A stretch of DNA of 64,000 nt, from contig NC_135218.1 in the NCBI RefSeq assembly GCF_052324685.1, forward strand, positions 12,928,858 through 12,992,857. Reading direction: 5' to 3'. Below the pieces are notes generated by a model. The model worked only from the letters and a program-made list of their open reading frames with translations, ran no database searches and had not been told where the DNA came from. Origin of the DNA: Brachyhypopomus gauderio (Eukaryota > Chordata > Actinopteri > Gymnotiformes > Hypopomidae). Of this stretch, positions 10,976-23,354 are shown piece by piece (the first letter of the stretch is position 1; every line of letters begins with the position of its first letter). A program made the position numbers and the translations under genes.

Positions 10976-13804
10976 CAGGTGAACCGCTGCTTCATGCTGG
11001 TGGTGCAGTCTAGTCGCCGTGCCTCCCGGCTGGAGACGGCTCTGGACTGGGTGGTGCGCTGGATTCAGGTTCTAGGCGTGCGGGTTCTAGATCACCTTGT
11101 GGAACCGGTCTCGCTGTGGGTCAGAACCAAGTGTGACGCTACACGTGCAGGAGAAGAAGACACTCGCCTCCGGTAAAGTCCACACGGACGCTCAATGTGT
11201 TTCCACTGAGAGATGGCAAAGGTGGACCGGTACAACAGTGACATTTGATGTCATCGTATAATTGACGACGTGTCAAGTGTTGAGAAGAACGACCTTCTTT
11301 TTGTTGGTTTATCTAGTGGGGAATAATGCTAGGCTGTATAAAAGGCGTTACCCTGTGGTCTCCTTTGTCAGGACACTGCGTGACGGTTTGGGAGCGTCGT
11401 GTGGGGATGAGGAGGTGCTGACGAGTCTGCTGGAGGAAGAACTGCGTCTGTACAAGGAGCAGACTGGAGACACGGCACAGGAACGCTACAACACACTCTG
11501 TGACCTTCTGGACATCTGCCACGAAGACACCACACACACTCTGAGGCGAGCCTCGTACCTGTGTGAGATGGCACAGGTGGTGTGTTACCAGGACTTCAGT
11601 CAGCAAACTGACTGGTATGTCTGTTTAGATCGCCTTCACAAAGCATCATATTAAGTGAAGTTTAATTAATTAAGTTTAATTTGATTTAACTTTTTAAAAT
11701 ATATATATATAACTACCTTTTCTGTTGCTCAGCTCTGCAGTTGATTTCACCCATGAGGCTCTGCGCCTGTTGGAGGAGGAGCCAGAGACAGCTGAGAATG
11801 CTGATAGGCTGAAGGATGAAAAGGCACACGCCTCTCTCTGGTTCTACATCTGCACGCTTGAGGCCAAACTCCAGGAGGTTAGCGTTGCAACGGCTTTGAT
11901 TACTAGGGCATAATATCTAGGCCATAACTTGTATCTTCATGAGAGGATGCCCACCACCCCTAAACAGGACAGGGGATGTAATTAACATAATGCGTCATGT
12001 TACTTCATATATATATTTTAACTGTTTGGATAAGCTGAATACAGCAGAGGACACCCACTGTTCCCAGTAATAGGCTAGTGTATGGAGTGTGTGGGCTTTT
12101 TAAAATTTATTATTAAATTATTGATGTTATTACTTTTACGTGTTTGTGTCAGGCGCTCGACACAGAGAAGCGTCTGCGTGCGGTGCAGGAGGGCAGCAGG
12201 TGTGCTGGGAGTTTGGAGCCGGTGCCCACAAACGACCTGGAGTACGAAGACAAGCAGAAGCTCCAGGACAGTCAGCTGGTGTACGATGGACTCCGCTTCA
12301 GCTTGGCAGAGCACACCAGTAAGGGGCGCCATCGCGCTCTGGCACCAGTAGGGGGCGCTCTCGGAGGCCTGAGGAATGGAAGCATGATACAGGCAGTGGC
12401 AGCTTTTTTGGGCTGTGTGTTTGTGCACATCCAATGTGTATGTAGTATGTTAAAAGTGTGTGTGTGTGTGTGTGTGTGTGTCTCCCTATTAGAACACTGC
12501 GAGCCTTTGAATAGGTGTTTATCCCTCTGGGGGGCGTTGCTGAAGCAGGGCACGGTGCCCGCGGTGAGAGAGCCCAAACGCACAGCCTCCTCCCTCCTGC
12601 TGGCAGCTGCCCTCTGCTCGCTGATGGCCAAGGTGAGCACGCCTGCCCCGCCCACCTACTCACCCTCCACTGCCCCGCCCCCCACTACCCTCACCCTCCA
12701 CAGCCCCGCCCCTCCACAGCTCCGCCTCCGCTGCCCTCGCTGCTGGTGCGAGTGTGGGCGTTCGCCCTAATCAAGCGTGCGCTCTGGGCTACGCCCGTGT
12801 GGCGGAGTCCTTTCTGAAGCCCGTGTGTTCTGCTGTCTCCAGCCCCTGGAGGCTCTGCGGGGCTACCGGCTGGCTGCGTCCCTCCTCCGGCTGCTCGGGG
12901 ACGGCCAGACTAGAGCCAGCGCGCTCTGCCACACCGCCAAGGTCCTGCTGGATCTCGGCGCTCCCCAGCTCGCCCAGGTACCTGCACAGAGAACAAGGAT
13001 TATTGTCTTTGTATTGACCAGCGATGTTTCACATGCGACAGTACTGATGTGTGTCTGTGTGGGTTTATCAGGTACAGCTGGAGCAGGCAGAACTGTGTTT
13101 GGCTGGAGAGGCGGACTCTGAGGGCACCACCATCATGTCCGTCACGACCAGACTGCTGAGAGCTCATCTCTGCTACTCTCTTGGAGAGGTAATGCATACA
13201 CACACAGGGGTTTCATTTTTAGATGAACTAGTTTACATTTGTATATCAGTTGAGCCCAGATTCATGCGAGTACATAATGGTGACCAACATGGATCCACTC
13301 CATGTTCTCTCCACCCAACATGTGCCTGACACTTTTGCCAACACTCATCTGACTGAGCGCTACACAGGCTAGTACACGACCGTCTCTGCTGCCACAAGGT
13401 CCAATTTGTCTCCGTCTCTCAGGTGGAGCGCGGTTTGTCCAGCCTGTGTGATGTGTTAAAAGAGACAGCACAGCGTCACTCCAAGAGCTGGTACCTGCTA
13501 AAAGCCCAAGCCCTGCAGTGTGCCAGCGTCTACCTCAGCCTGGACACACACACGCTCCCCACACACCTGCGCCAAGCCATCGTCCAGCACGGTAGGCTCC
13601 CTCCGCCCGCTCTCGGTGGGCTGACCTTCACGAGTGTTTGAGTGTGGACTGACGCGCTTGTGCCACAGGTGTGAAGACCCCAGACACGGCCCAGTACGAA
13701 GCGCTCAAGCTGCTCTGCAGTCTGGTGATGATGCTGCTGGGAAACGGCTTTTACGGGGCGCCTGCTCCCGCCGTGGAGACTCGCTTTGTTGACCAAGGTA
13801 CAGG

Positions 13805-13848
<44 letters not shown>

Positions 13849-14166
13849 CGGTCGAACGTGGAACATGAAGGGCTCAACCTTATTGCTCTTGTAGCTCCAT
13901 GAAGGTTGTGTTCCCTCCCTGTGTCTGCCTGTAGGGGACAGTGTGCTGTTTAAGTGGCTGTTGCTGAGTGAGGTGTTGCTGTGCTCCGAGAGGGTGGTGT
14001 GTGTGCGGAGTAGTGCCGGGTCGGCCCATGAGGCCAAGGCCCAGTGCCTGGAGGCCCTGAAACTCGCCACCAAGCTACACACCTTCACCCAGTGAGTCCA
14101 CACACCAGCACCATAGTCACCAACTGAGAGGAATGGGGTTGATGGAACAATTGTGAGGCTGCAGAT

Positions 14167-14228
<62 letters not shown>

Positions 14229-14399
14229 CTGTGCTGAGATGCTGGTGTTGAAGGCTGAGTTGGAGCTCATGAAGGGAGCAAATGATGCCAGCGCTTTAGA
14301 TTTGGAGCAAGTCCGGAACTTGCTGGATGTTTGTACAGGTAAACAAAGTGAAGCTTCCCTTAATGATACTAACAGTGAACTTCATTGCTTAGAGCTGAA

Positions 14400-14431
<32 letters not shown>

Positions 14432-16771
14432 AAGTTGGCATTTACAATTGTACAATATTAACCATTTGAAAGCAGTTAGCTTTTCAATTTAATTTTGCAT
14501 TACAATGATAAATATAAAACCAGGTAAGAAAGTTCTCAATAAACAGCCTGCACTAAGATGGTGTTAAATGTGAATTTTAATAGAATTAGTTTAGTTCAAA
14601 GGTAAATATTTATTTTTTCCTTCATCTCTCATCTCATCTTTTTCTTTTTTGCAGACTTTGGCAATCATCATCTGCAGAAGTCCGAACTAAAGATAAAACC
14701 ACGCAAAGGGCGACCGGCTGCTCAGACCTCTGCCTGCCCTACTGTTGAGGAGGAGGAGGAGGAGGAAGACCTCTGCGGCCTCCTGAGCAGTCGGGCGCTG
14801 GGCCGTGAGCCGGTGGAGGCGCTGTCCGGGCTGGGCCAGGACGCGTCTCCCCCTCTGAAGCCCAAGCGGCAGCGTGTGCTGGCCTGCCTGACCCACGCCC
14901 AGGACTGCTCCTGCCCCTGCTGCCACGAACCCGGCCTGGGGAGGGTGGCTGTCCGCTGGGCTCTGGCTCAGGCGAACCTCCGGGACGACTGGCGGATCTC
15001 CCATCGTCTACGCCACCTGGCCAAGCTGCGGTGCCGTAGCGTTACCGATAAGCTGCGTGTCCGCCTGGCCGCCCTAGTGTCTGCTGAAGGCCCGGACGGC
15101 CCTGGTCCCGCCCCCTCCCTGCTTAAGGCGGAGCTGGGCATGGCGCATCTTGGCTCGGTTCTGATGCAGCTTCGTTGCGGGGCGGAGGAGAAGGGCCAGG
15201 CCGCTGCCCTGTGGGAGGAGATAGAGGCGGGGCTAGAGGCTGTGGAACCTAAAGGGGTCCTGTGTCCAGAGCTGGCCCCTCTGAGAGCGGCCCTTCTCGG
15301 GGCTAAGGCAGAGGCGTGCCTCCTGACCCTAGCTGGGAAAAGGCAGTGCAGTCCCGACGACCTCTTCTCCTCCGCGTGGGGCTGGAGCCCACCGCTGGTG
15401 CCGGTCGCTCCAATGATCAAAATGCAGTCCAAACCCAGAACTGAAGTGCAGACCTGGCCAAAGTGCTCCGGCGGTGACGAGCTTCTCCCAGCAGGGGGGT
15501 CATCTGCTAAGAACCTCCCTGATGGCAGCAGAGTGGCCTCTCTTGAGCAGTCTAGTAAGAAGACCAAAGAGGCACCTGCCAGTTCCTCAAAGAAAGCCAA
15601 GGACTCCGGGTCCAAGGTCAGCACTGCAAAACACGGGATGGTCTTCAAAACACCCCGAGCAACCAGGACCCCTCGCCCCAAATCCACGTCCTTGGCAACT
15701 CCTGCTGACATAGCTGGAGACCTGAGTGCATTCGACTTCACAAATGAGGTACCTGATATTGCCACCCCTCTGCGAGCCTTCAAGGCCATGCCTGGCAGCC
15801 GTGGAGCTGCGAGGGCAAAGATTGCCCCAAAAGGCTCCTTCCAAGTGTTTGAAGACACTTCTCCTACCCAAGAGAAACCTGTAGCTGTTCCAGCCGCACC
15901 CAAACGGACCAAACGCTCACGATTTAAGGTTTGGGCAATGTAATTTGCATACCTGAAAGAATATTGATGAAATTAAATTACCTTTCAAACTTTTTACACC
16001 CTCTGTCTGTGTTTTGTACCAGGTTGACTTTAGTGATGAGAGTGAAACTGAAACGGCTCCCCCTGCTGTAATGGAGAAGTCTGAAAAAAAACGCTCTGTC
16101 TCCTCTACGTCTAAAACTCCTTCAGCACGCAAACCAGCCCGTAAAGTCTGTCAGCAAGCTGAGGAGCAGGACCAGCCCAGAAGGCTGAGGGGCGGTAAGC
16201 AAAGCACGGCCCTCTGCCCCAGCGGCCCATCCTCCGAGGACGAACCGAACGCGTCCACGCAAACCCGGTCCCGACCGCAACGGCCCAGGAGAGGTCAGAG
16301 CTCCAAGGACCTCGAGCAGCCAGAGAAAATGCGGATGATCAAAGAGGACGAGGGTGAAGGTGCTCTAGATGTCAGCTTGGAGGACCTTCAGGAGTCTGAG
16401 ACGCTAAGTGGTGCGTGAGACGTGGAGCGAGACTAAAGTTCACAGATCTGTGTGCGGTTGAACTTTGAGCTTAAATGTCCGTGTGGATTTTTGTGCAGGC
16501 AGTCCGACAAGCGGCCCTGTCGATGACTTTGAGGTCCTGAGGAGAGACTTGGGAGCAGATCTGAGCAGAGATTGTGTGAATGAGCTGAGGACCTCGGCGC
16601 AGCTGGGCGTGAGCACACACGCTCCACTACCACACACACACACAGCAGCAGGTAGGACTCCTGAATGGAAAGGAAGCCTTCTGCACCCAAGCACCTAAAC
16701 ACTGACCGTCATTAAAGGTACACTAAGCCAAGCCGAGACGCATCTGTTAACCTGTCCGCTCTGCCTTGCTC

Positions 16772-16830
<59 letters not shown>

Positions 16831-19800
16831 GTGAGCTCTCTATAGATGTGGTCAAGTCCCTCCTGTGGTCCTCTTGGCTCCTCCTTCATCATTTTCCAAG
16901 CCCCGCCCTCTATCCCCATGTGTGTTCACAACTGGTTCAGTTACTGGGCCTCACTGATCCCATCACCACGGCGATGCTTCACGCCGAGTCGCTTGGCGTG
17001 TCCACTCGCCATCACATGACCCGGCACCTTGCCACTCGCCTTAGGTATGTCCCCCACGTCCTCCCCTCCGTGCCGGGAGTTGTGTAGTTATAATGTAGAT
17101 GGCAGTCTGTGTTTGTAACAGTCGTCCTGCGTTTTGTGGCCATGTAGCAGGTTCTGATCCGTGTGCGTGCGTGGCCGTCCTGCTGTGATTAGCGTCTGCC
17201 TTCGCTTTGCTGCACAGCCTCTCTCTCTTGTTCTCAGGAAGCTGAAGAAGTCTGGTGGTGACGTTACAGCGGGTCTGAGCGCTCTGAGTCTGGAGGAGTC
17301 TTCCTCACAGTGGCAGACGAAGACGCTACGTGAACTGGAGAGCATTTACTCCTTCACCTCCACTCAGCCAACACACTTCCCTCACACACACTGCCAGGAG
17401 TTTACACGGCAGCTGGGAGACCTGCCAGCAGGTAACGGTACCCACCGCAAACCGTGGGCCGGAGACACCCGCCCTCGCGAGCCCCGTTCCTGAGGCTTGG
17501 GTCTAAAACCCCATGGCCGCAGTTTGTGGGAGTTGACTGGTATGACGTTGTGCGCAGGTCTGACCGTGTGTCTGCTCTCTCTGGCGGGCGTGTGTCCTGG
17601 TGAGGTGGGCAGCACCGTCCTCTTCACGCGTCTGGAGCGTGGTTCGGCCCCCGTTACCATAAGGATCCCCACCGCGCACACGCACGTATGAGCGGAGCTC
17701 TTCCACACGCGTTTCCGCAGTAGCCGCTAACGGGGTGGTGCGTGTTGACGGCGTGTGTCTGCTTTTCAGCGCTCCATGGCTGCCCTGCTGGAGGAGATGG
17801 AGGCGGTCCTGCAGGGGCAGAAGCAAGTGAGCGGGGTGGCAGACAAGGTGCAGTGGTGGGAGGGCAGGAAGGCCCTGGACGCTCGCGTGCAGGTGAGGGC
17901 TGGGGGGAGACTCTGCTTGAAGGTTCATCTTTTTATTCCTTTGTCATTTAGAGGATGTTCTAAAAGTAGCCTACCTGTGTTTAGCTAGGTTAGCCATGCA
18001 CGAGCTGCTGGGCATTTGCGGTACATTTTTAAACACTGTTTCTCCTGTTTTCAGAAACTGCTTGAGGAGATGGAAGAGGCTTTAGGAGTATGGCGTGCTT
18101 TACTCCTCCCCTTGACCTCTGACCCTGCACTCTTGGTTCACCTGAAATGCTTCGAACCCTTAATAACAGGAACAAAGGTCACTCTCGACATGCTAAAGGT
18201 GCGTGTGTGTGTGTGTGTGTGTGTTGACCCAGCTCAAGCTGGCCTGTACTGCAGTAAACAAATCGGCCTTAATGTGAGACTCTCGCCACTTCTAGACTAG
18301 CATCCCTTCACACAGAGCTGAAACACGAGTCTCTGGATCATATGTCTTCTGTCTGTGACACACTATACCTAGATGGATTCATTTCCCCCTCTCCCTCTGT
18401 TACCACAAACCAATTACTTTCCATCATCTACATTTATCTATTTGTATTTATTGTGCATCCAGTGAAATAAGAGTGTGGACAGATGCGTTGGTGAAGTGCG
18501 ATTTTGATGAGTTAACGGCAAAGTTTGTTGCAATCAGAAATAAATAATGTATTTAGCAGTTAAAACAACCTTTGAAATGAATTGATACGTATGTAATTAA
18601 GTCCTGTGCTGTTGTACTCTATTCCAATTAAACATGTATTATACGATGTTACAGTATTTTCACTGTCATATTTATTTCAATATTTCTGTCTGCAGGTGGT
18701 TCTGTCTGCGGCTCCTCTGCTTACTGTCTCGGACCTGCAGTCTTTGGCTCAGGGGGCGTGTCTGCTGGAAGGAAACTTCCTGAAGCAGCTACAGAAGAGT
18801 GTGTTTGAACTCCGAGGGAGGGAGAAGCCTAAAGGACACACTGTCTTGATTTTGGACAAGGTACGTTATGCACCTTTGTCTGCAATCTAATATCTGTAAT
18901 ATAAATAATTAAACGATGCTTTGCTATGCGGATGGGTTTGTGTCTTTATTATTTATACTGCTATTATTTACACTGCTGATATGATCAACATAAACATTCT
19001 AAATCAAACTCAGTTGAGTTTACGAGTGCATTGCTGTTTATTTGTAATTGTGTAAGTGATTCTGAAATGCCATACCAGACCATAATACAATACTGCTGGA
19101 TCAGATTAAAGATTCTCCTTATGTGTGGAAAAGAGCTTAAGAAAAGAGCTGTGTGTGTGTGATTTTGTGTAGTACCTTCAGAGGTTGCCATGGGAGAACA
19201 TCCCTTGTTTGAAGCCTCGCTCTGTCACTCGTATGCCTTCTCTCCATTCTGTACTGGGGCACAGTCATCTCCAAGAGGTACACACACATACGCACACACA
19301 CACAAACATTGAATGGATGAATGAATGGATGTTTGACCCGAGTTCCTTTCCCTCTGTCTCAGGTGGATCCCGACAGTGTGCAGTCGTGTGGTGTAGATCC
19401 TAAGCAAGTTTATTTTGTTCTGAACCCAGACGGAAACCTGCCTGAGACTGAAAAGCGCTTCAGAGACTGGTTTACGAGGTTGGCCGCATGTGCGCGAACA
19501 CGCTCACCGCGCTGTCTGGCCTTGTGTCTGCCTCGATTAATGTTCCTCTCTTCTGTGTCCGTCCAGTGAGCCAGTCTGGCAGGGAGTATGCGGCTCTCCT
19601 CCCGATCCCGAACAACTGCAGGAGGCCGTATCCACCAAGGACCTGTACATGTGAGCCCGCATTCATCTACTCTACCAGATCTGCTTCGCTCAAGAACTTC
19701 TTAATCACCCATGTTTTCTTCACACAGTCCCCAAACACGCCTAGCGTCCAGCGCGCGTTTATTCTTTGTGTCCTGTGTGTCCCCTCTCCTAAAGCTACGT

Positions 19801-20457
19801 GGGCCACGGCGCAGGGGCACGTTTCCTGGATGCCCAGAGACTGCAGCGGGGGCGTGTCCGTGCGGTCGCCCTGCTGTTCGGGTGCAGCAGCGCCGCCCTC
19901 AGTGTGCAAGGATGTCTCGAGGGAACTGGCATCATCTTCAGCTACCTCCTCGCCGGATGGTAAGACGCGTTTGCAAAAGCTGATTCACCAGCACGACTCT
20001 GCCGCACATACAGCAAACACCTGTTCTATGTCCAATTAATTTCATTATGCTTTCTAAATTAAATATCCAAATTCGAAGTCTTGTTGGATGTCAAGTGAGG
20101 AACTGATTACTTACATATGTCTCAGAAACTCAGAAATCAGTTGGCAACAAAACTGTTTCTCTTTAAACTCTAGAAGAGTTTGTTGGTTAATTAATTAATT
20201 TAAAATCCAGATGTGTTAGAAATGACCTTTTAAAAACCATTTTCTGTTTCTGTAGTCCATTAGTGTTGGGGAATCTGTGGGATGTGACGGATCGTGACAT
20301 AGATCGCTTCACCTCTGCCCTCCTTCAGTCCTGGCTTACTAGTGGCTCAGGTTCCTCTCTCTCCCACCACCTTGTCCAATCCCGTGATGCTACACACCTC
20401 AAACACATCATTGGAGCTGCACCAATTGCATATGGCCTGCCTGTACACTTGCGCTAG
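8794..20457 (+). CDS. espl1: Separase (extra spindle pole bodies like 1), complete, 31 coding exons
   Basis: Caspase-like cysteine protease that cleaves cohesin RAD21/SCC1 at anaphase onset; normally held by securin. Exons: 8794-8874, 8964-9269, 9488-10219, 10296-10385, 10493-10604, 10754-10881, 10979-11172, 11372-11614, 11733-11877, 12153-12318, 12493-12632, 12843-12977, 13072-13188, 13423-13591, 13669-13797, 13935-14091, 14229-14338, 14655-15928, 16023-16410, 16499-16651, 16831-17044, 17238-17431, 17558-17685, 17770-17892, 18055-18198, 18696-18860, 19173-19277, 19363-19478, 19567-19650, 19795-19959, 20256-20457. They sum to 6609 nt, 2202 aa, against 2120 in human. The amino end ([13 protein letters not shown]), helical-repeat blocks ([11 protein letters not shown]) and carboxy end ([15 protein letters not shown]) all match separase. 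ATG 8794 is the first Met in the exon, followed by the family-like start. Exon 18 (1274 nt) encodes the poorly conserved acidic and basic linker. Confidence 0.96.
10937..10975. repeat. (GT)n array abutting the espl1 exon 7 acceptor
   Basis: About 38 bp of GT repeat runs to within 5 nt of the exon start (GTGTGTTCAG, exon at 10979), leaving no ordinary polypyrimidine tract. Shorter GT or CA arrays occur in other espl1 introns at about 12457-12480, 13808-13847 and 14401-14427. Confidence 0.9.
14174..14228. repeat. (GT)n array forming the espl1 exon 17 acceptor
   Basis: About 52 bp of GT repeat ends directly in the acceptor GTGTGTAG, with the exon starting at 14229. The only uridines for the splicing machinery are those of the repeat itself. 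Confidence 0.9.
16323..16542 (+). other. espl1: Separase autocleavage sites (two ExxR motifs)
   Basis: Exon 19 encodes PEKMR followed by the acidic MIKEDEGEG (GAG-AAA-ATG-CGG at 16323-16334, Arg about 1580). Exon 20 encodes DFEVLR (16531-16542, Arg about 1620). They align with the human autocleavage sites EIMR and EILR in the same order. ExxR is the separase consensus, with cleavage after Arg. Function in this species is inferred from the alignment. Confidence 0.8.
16775..16830. repeat. (GT)n array forming the espl1 exon 21 acceptor
   Basis: About 54 bp of GT repeat ends directly in TGTGTAG, with the exon starting at 16831. Same arrangement as at exon 17. Confidence 0.9.
18696..20457 (+). 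other. espl1: Separase catalytic domain (peptidase C50) with His/Cys dyad
   Basis: The last six exons encode the protease core. The catalytic His is in [10 protein letters not shown] (CAC at 19805-19807, residue about 2085). The catalytic Cys is in [10 protein letters not shown] (TGC at 19883-19885, residue about 2111). Their spacing of 26 residues equals that of human His2003 and Cys2029. [12 protein letters not shown] follows in the last exon. All key residues are present, so the enzyme should be active. Confidence 0.95.
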
Positions 20458-21440
20458 GACGATTCATATTTGAGTATGTGACTAAAGCAAGTGTTCCTTT
20501 TAATAGTTGCAGTTTCATGTGGCGTTCCATCCAGGTTGACATTTGTTTTGCAATTCCTTAAGTCTTAGGATTTTGGATTCATGCTGTTTTAATGACATTT
20601 TTACTTTTGCTTTTAACTTGAACTGTTCCTAATATTTTGTTGTGTAATTAACTTGTAATTTATATTAAATGTATGCAATGATTAAAAAGATTTGTGATTT
20701 TAATTACATTTGTAATCACATTTTGAAAAATATTTTAAGTTGAACTTCCCAATTTTTCCAGATGTATTCACTTTTATTTGTTTAAAATATCGATTATTTG
20801 CACCACAATATTTGTATATTGGCCAAGGGTTGGACAGTTGAATACATTTCTCGTACAGTGTTTATTAAAGTTGGTTTGGAGTCATTAGATCTCATTTCGT
20901 GCTGCACAGATGTGGTCTGCCTTATTTTTGCAAGTGTGGGCGATGACTCATCGGCATGCAGTGCTGTCTTTCTAGCTAATTGTGTGTTGATTTTTATTTA
21001 TATACTTGAGCAATGAAACTGAACAAACCTATTTTTCATTTCTGCAATATATTTTTTGTTCTACTCCCCCTCCAGAGAGAACCTACCTACAGATAAGTCA
21101 ACTTGTAAAGGTGGTCTAGAACAAAAATGAATTGAGGACGGCAACCTCTTCCTTAAAATGGTATCAAATAGACTAAAGACCTTTCTGCTATTAATATACC
21201 AGGTAGCCTGTTGCATTAAGCAGAGCCATTTTCAACAATTCCCTGTTGCCATGTAAGAAAAACCTTTTGTTATCCAACTCTAGTGCTGTGGTCTGTCTTG
21301 GAGGGGTTAAGCAGCTTTGAATAGTGCGTTGTGTGATACAGATGGCCTGAAACACCTGATGGAAAGAAAAGACATTTTAATGTGTGTATTACATGGTGTT
21401 TTACAATGTGTATTTTACAAATAAAGTTTGTTTTGTTGTA
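20458..21440 (+). terminator. espl1: espl1 3' UTR, with AATAAA at 21420-21425
   Basis: After the TAG at 20455-20457 there are about 970 AT-rich bases with no coding signal. The strongest poly(A) signal is AATAAA at 21420-21425, followed by the GT-rich GTTTGTTTTGTTG. An earlier ATTAAA lies near 20665. If the distal signal is used, espl1 ends about 100 bp before the pfdn5 start codon. Confidence 0.5.
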
Positions 21441-21494
21441 ATGTTTAACTCTGGCTTGCTGAACTAGAACAGGCATTAAAGGCAGCGATAAGTT

Positions 21495-21553
21495 ACCCAG
21501 TTTCCGGTTAACCTGGAAGCGATCTATATTATCATTTTTCAATATGGCGGTGA
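21495..21553 (+). promoter_or_regulatory. pfdn5: Compact pfdn5 promoter
   Basis: Between the espl1 poly(A) signal and the pfdn5 ATG are only about 118 bp. They hold TTTCCGG near 21502 (ETS-type, reverse of CCGGAA). The start codon itself lies in AATATGGCGG, which resembles the YY1 motif often found at the 5' ends of housekeeping genes. No TATA box is evident. Confidence 0.4.
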
Positions 21554-23354
21554 ATCTTACCGAATTGTCTCTTCCACAACTGGAGGGTTTAAAAACTCAA
21601 CTTGAGCAGGTAAATGATCTGTTTTATACAGATATTTCGTAAGATTGCCTCAATACAATTTGCAGACACTTTATGATTTTAGTCCGAGATATCGCTGTGG
21701 AGCTTCATGTGTAGCTATCTAGCGCAGTCACGCTGCTTCATTCGTCTGCTGTAATGGCTGGCTCGCTATCTAAAATGACACAATTCAAACAGAATAATAA
21801 TAAAATAGTTCAAAATGGCAATATTGACCATTTAGTTTAAACTATTGGTTTTAACATCCATAATATTTGTATATGTATACTAGATGTTACAGGCGTTTGG
21901 TTTATTCGTTTAAAAACCAGAGATTAGGTTTCTCTTCGATAGAGTTGATGTTTTTATTTTGTCAAAATAGCAAATATGTTAGGAACATTTTGCACCCTGT
22001 CCTTATTCATCAACATTTGTGATTACAGTGATTACAGATTATTACATTACATATATAGACATAAGATTGATAGATTGATTGATTAACTGCTAATAAATTT
22101 CTCTGTTGTTTTACTGTTTGTCTAATTCTGGATAATACCTGTTCATCTTTTTTGTTTTCTTGATTTTGGACCTTAGGAGACTGAGTTCCTGTCATCATCC
22201 ATAGCTCAGTTGAAAGTTGTCCAGACAAAATATGTGGAAGCCAAAGACAGTCTTAATGTTCTCAAAAAAAGTAATGAAGGTGAGCCTTTAAAATCTACAT
22301 CCTCAAATCACAGAATAGTTGTTGTTATAAGAGTTATACACAGTTTCATATAAGACTAAACTGTCATATTTCTCCCAGGTAAGGACTTACTTGTCCCTCT
22401 TACCAGCTCTGTATCCTTTACATTTTTACAGCTCTGCAAAATTCCAAGAGTTAAAAAATTGACTTTGTATGAGAGGTAAATGTTTTTGGTACTGTGAGGT
22501 TTTCTTTAACTGATTTGTGTAGATGTATGTTCCTGGAACTCTGAATGATGTAGAACATGTGTTGGTAGATGTGGGAACGGGTTACTTTGTAGAGAAGGTG
22601 AGTAAGAGTGTTTTGCCCATAGATCTTTTCTTTACATGTATGTAGGCATAGCTGAAAATGGCTGTCATTGTTTTATTTTGTTTTTTTTAGAATGTCGAAG
22701 ACAGTAAAGAGTTCTTTAAGCGAAAAATCGACTTCCTTACGAAACAGATTGAGAAGATTCAACCTGCTCTTCAAGAAAAACATGCCATGAAGCAAGGTAT
22801 TTCTCTTTGTAAAGTCTGTGCACACCAATAGTTTTTTTTTCCCCTCAAATAAAGAATAACCCAACACTGGAAATCATTGCATTATAGTCTAACATACACA
22901 TTTTAACCTGATTGAAGTTTGTTTATTAGCTATGGAGTTGAAACAGGGAGCAGGCTGGTCAATTAATGTGAAGTGGACAAGTATTGTGAAAGATTTTGAA
23001 ATGATTAGTCCTGAATGGCTGCTTTTGACAAACATATCTAGTTGTGGATTATACATATCTTAAATAGCTACGTGAAAAATATAACACTTTCTGACTATTT
23101 TGGTCCACTACTCTCCTAAAATGCATTTGATAAAATGCATGTGGTGCTCATGACTGAAAAAGTTTGCAAGGGGAGTGAAATGTACTGCAACAGACAGCCT
23201 TTTGCATCAATAGGTCATTAATTCTTGGTGCCATCTCTAATTTGCTCCACATTTTCCTGCTTTCTCTGTTATAGCTGTGGTGGAAGTCATGAACATGAAG
23301 CTTCAGCAACTGCACAGTCAGCAATCATCGCAGTCAGCCACCACAAAGGCTTGA
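21544..23354 (+). CDS. pfdn5: Prefoldin subunit 5, complete, 6 exons
   Basis: An alpha-class subunit of the hexameric prefoldin chaperone, which delivers unfolded actin and tubulin to the CCT chaperonin. Exons: 21544-21609, 22177-22279, 22379-22410, 22523-22597, 22691-22796, 23275-23354; 462 nt, 153 aa (human 154). The product matches PFDN5 throughout: an amino-terminal coiled coil ([18 protein letters not shown]), the hairpin region ([30 protein letters not shown]) and the carboxy-terminal coiled coil ([20 protein letters not shown]). The tail is Gln/Ser-rich ([16 protein letters not shown]). The start is fixed by homology and by the exon beginning at the promoter. An ATTAAA at 23495-23500 followed by GT-rich sequence is the likely poly(A) signal. 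Intron 3 looks U12-type. Confidence 0.96.
22411..22522 (+). other. pfdn5: U12-type (minor spliceosome) intron in pfdn5
   Basis: The donor reads GTATCCTTTA, a perfect match to the U12 GTATCCTT consensus and unlike every other donor in this window. The branch-site consensus TTCCTTAAC has a near match, TTTCTTTAAC at 22501-22510. The branch adenosine lies about 13 nt from the acceptor, within the short distance U12 introns require. No strong polypyrimidine tract lies between them. The intron is 112 bp and in phase 0. Confidence 0.85.

Noticed and set aside
14968-15912. Minus-strand ORF of 314 codons
   Set aside because: It lies exactly opposite espl1 exon 18, whose GC-rich sense frame is confirmed by homology and phase. 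It is a shadow frame.
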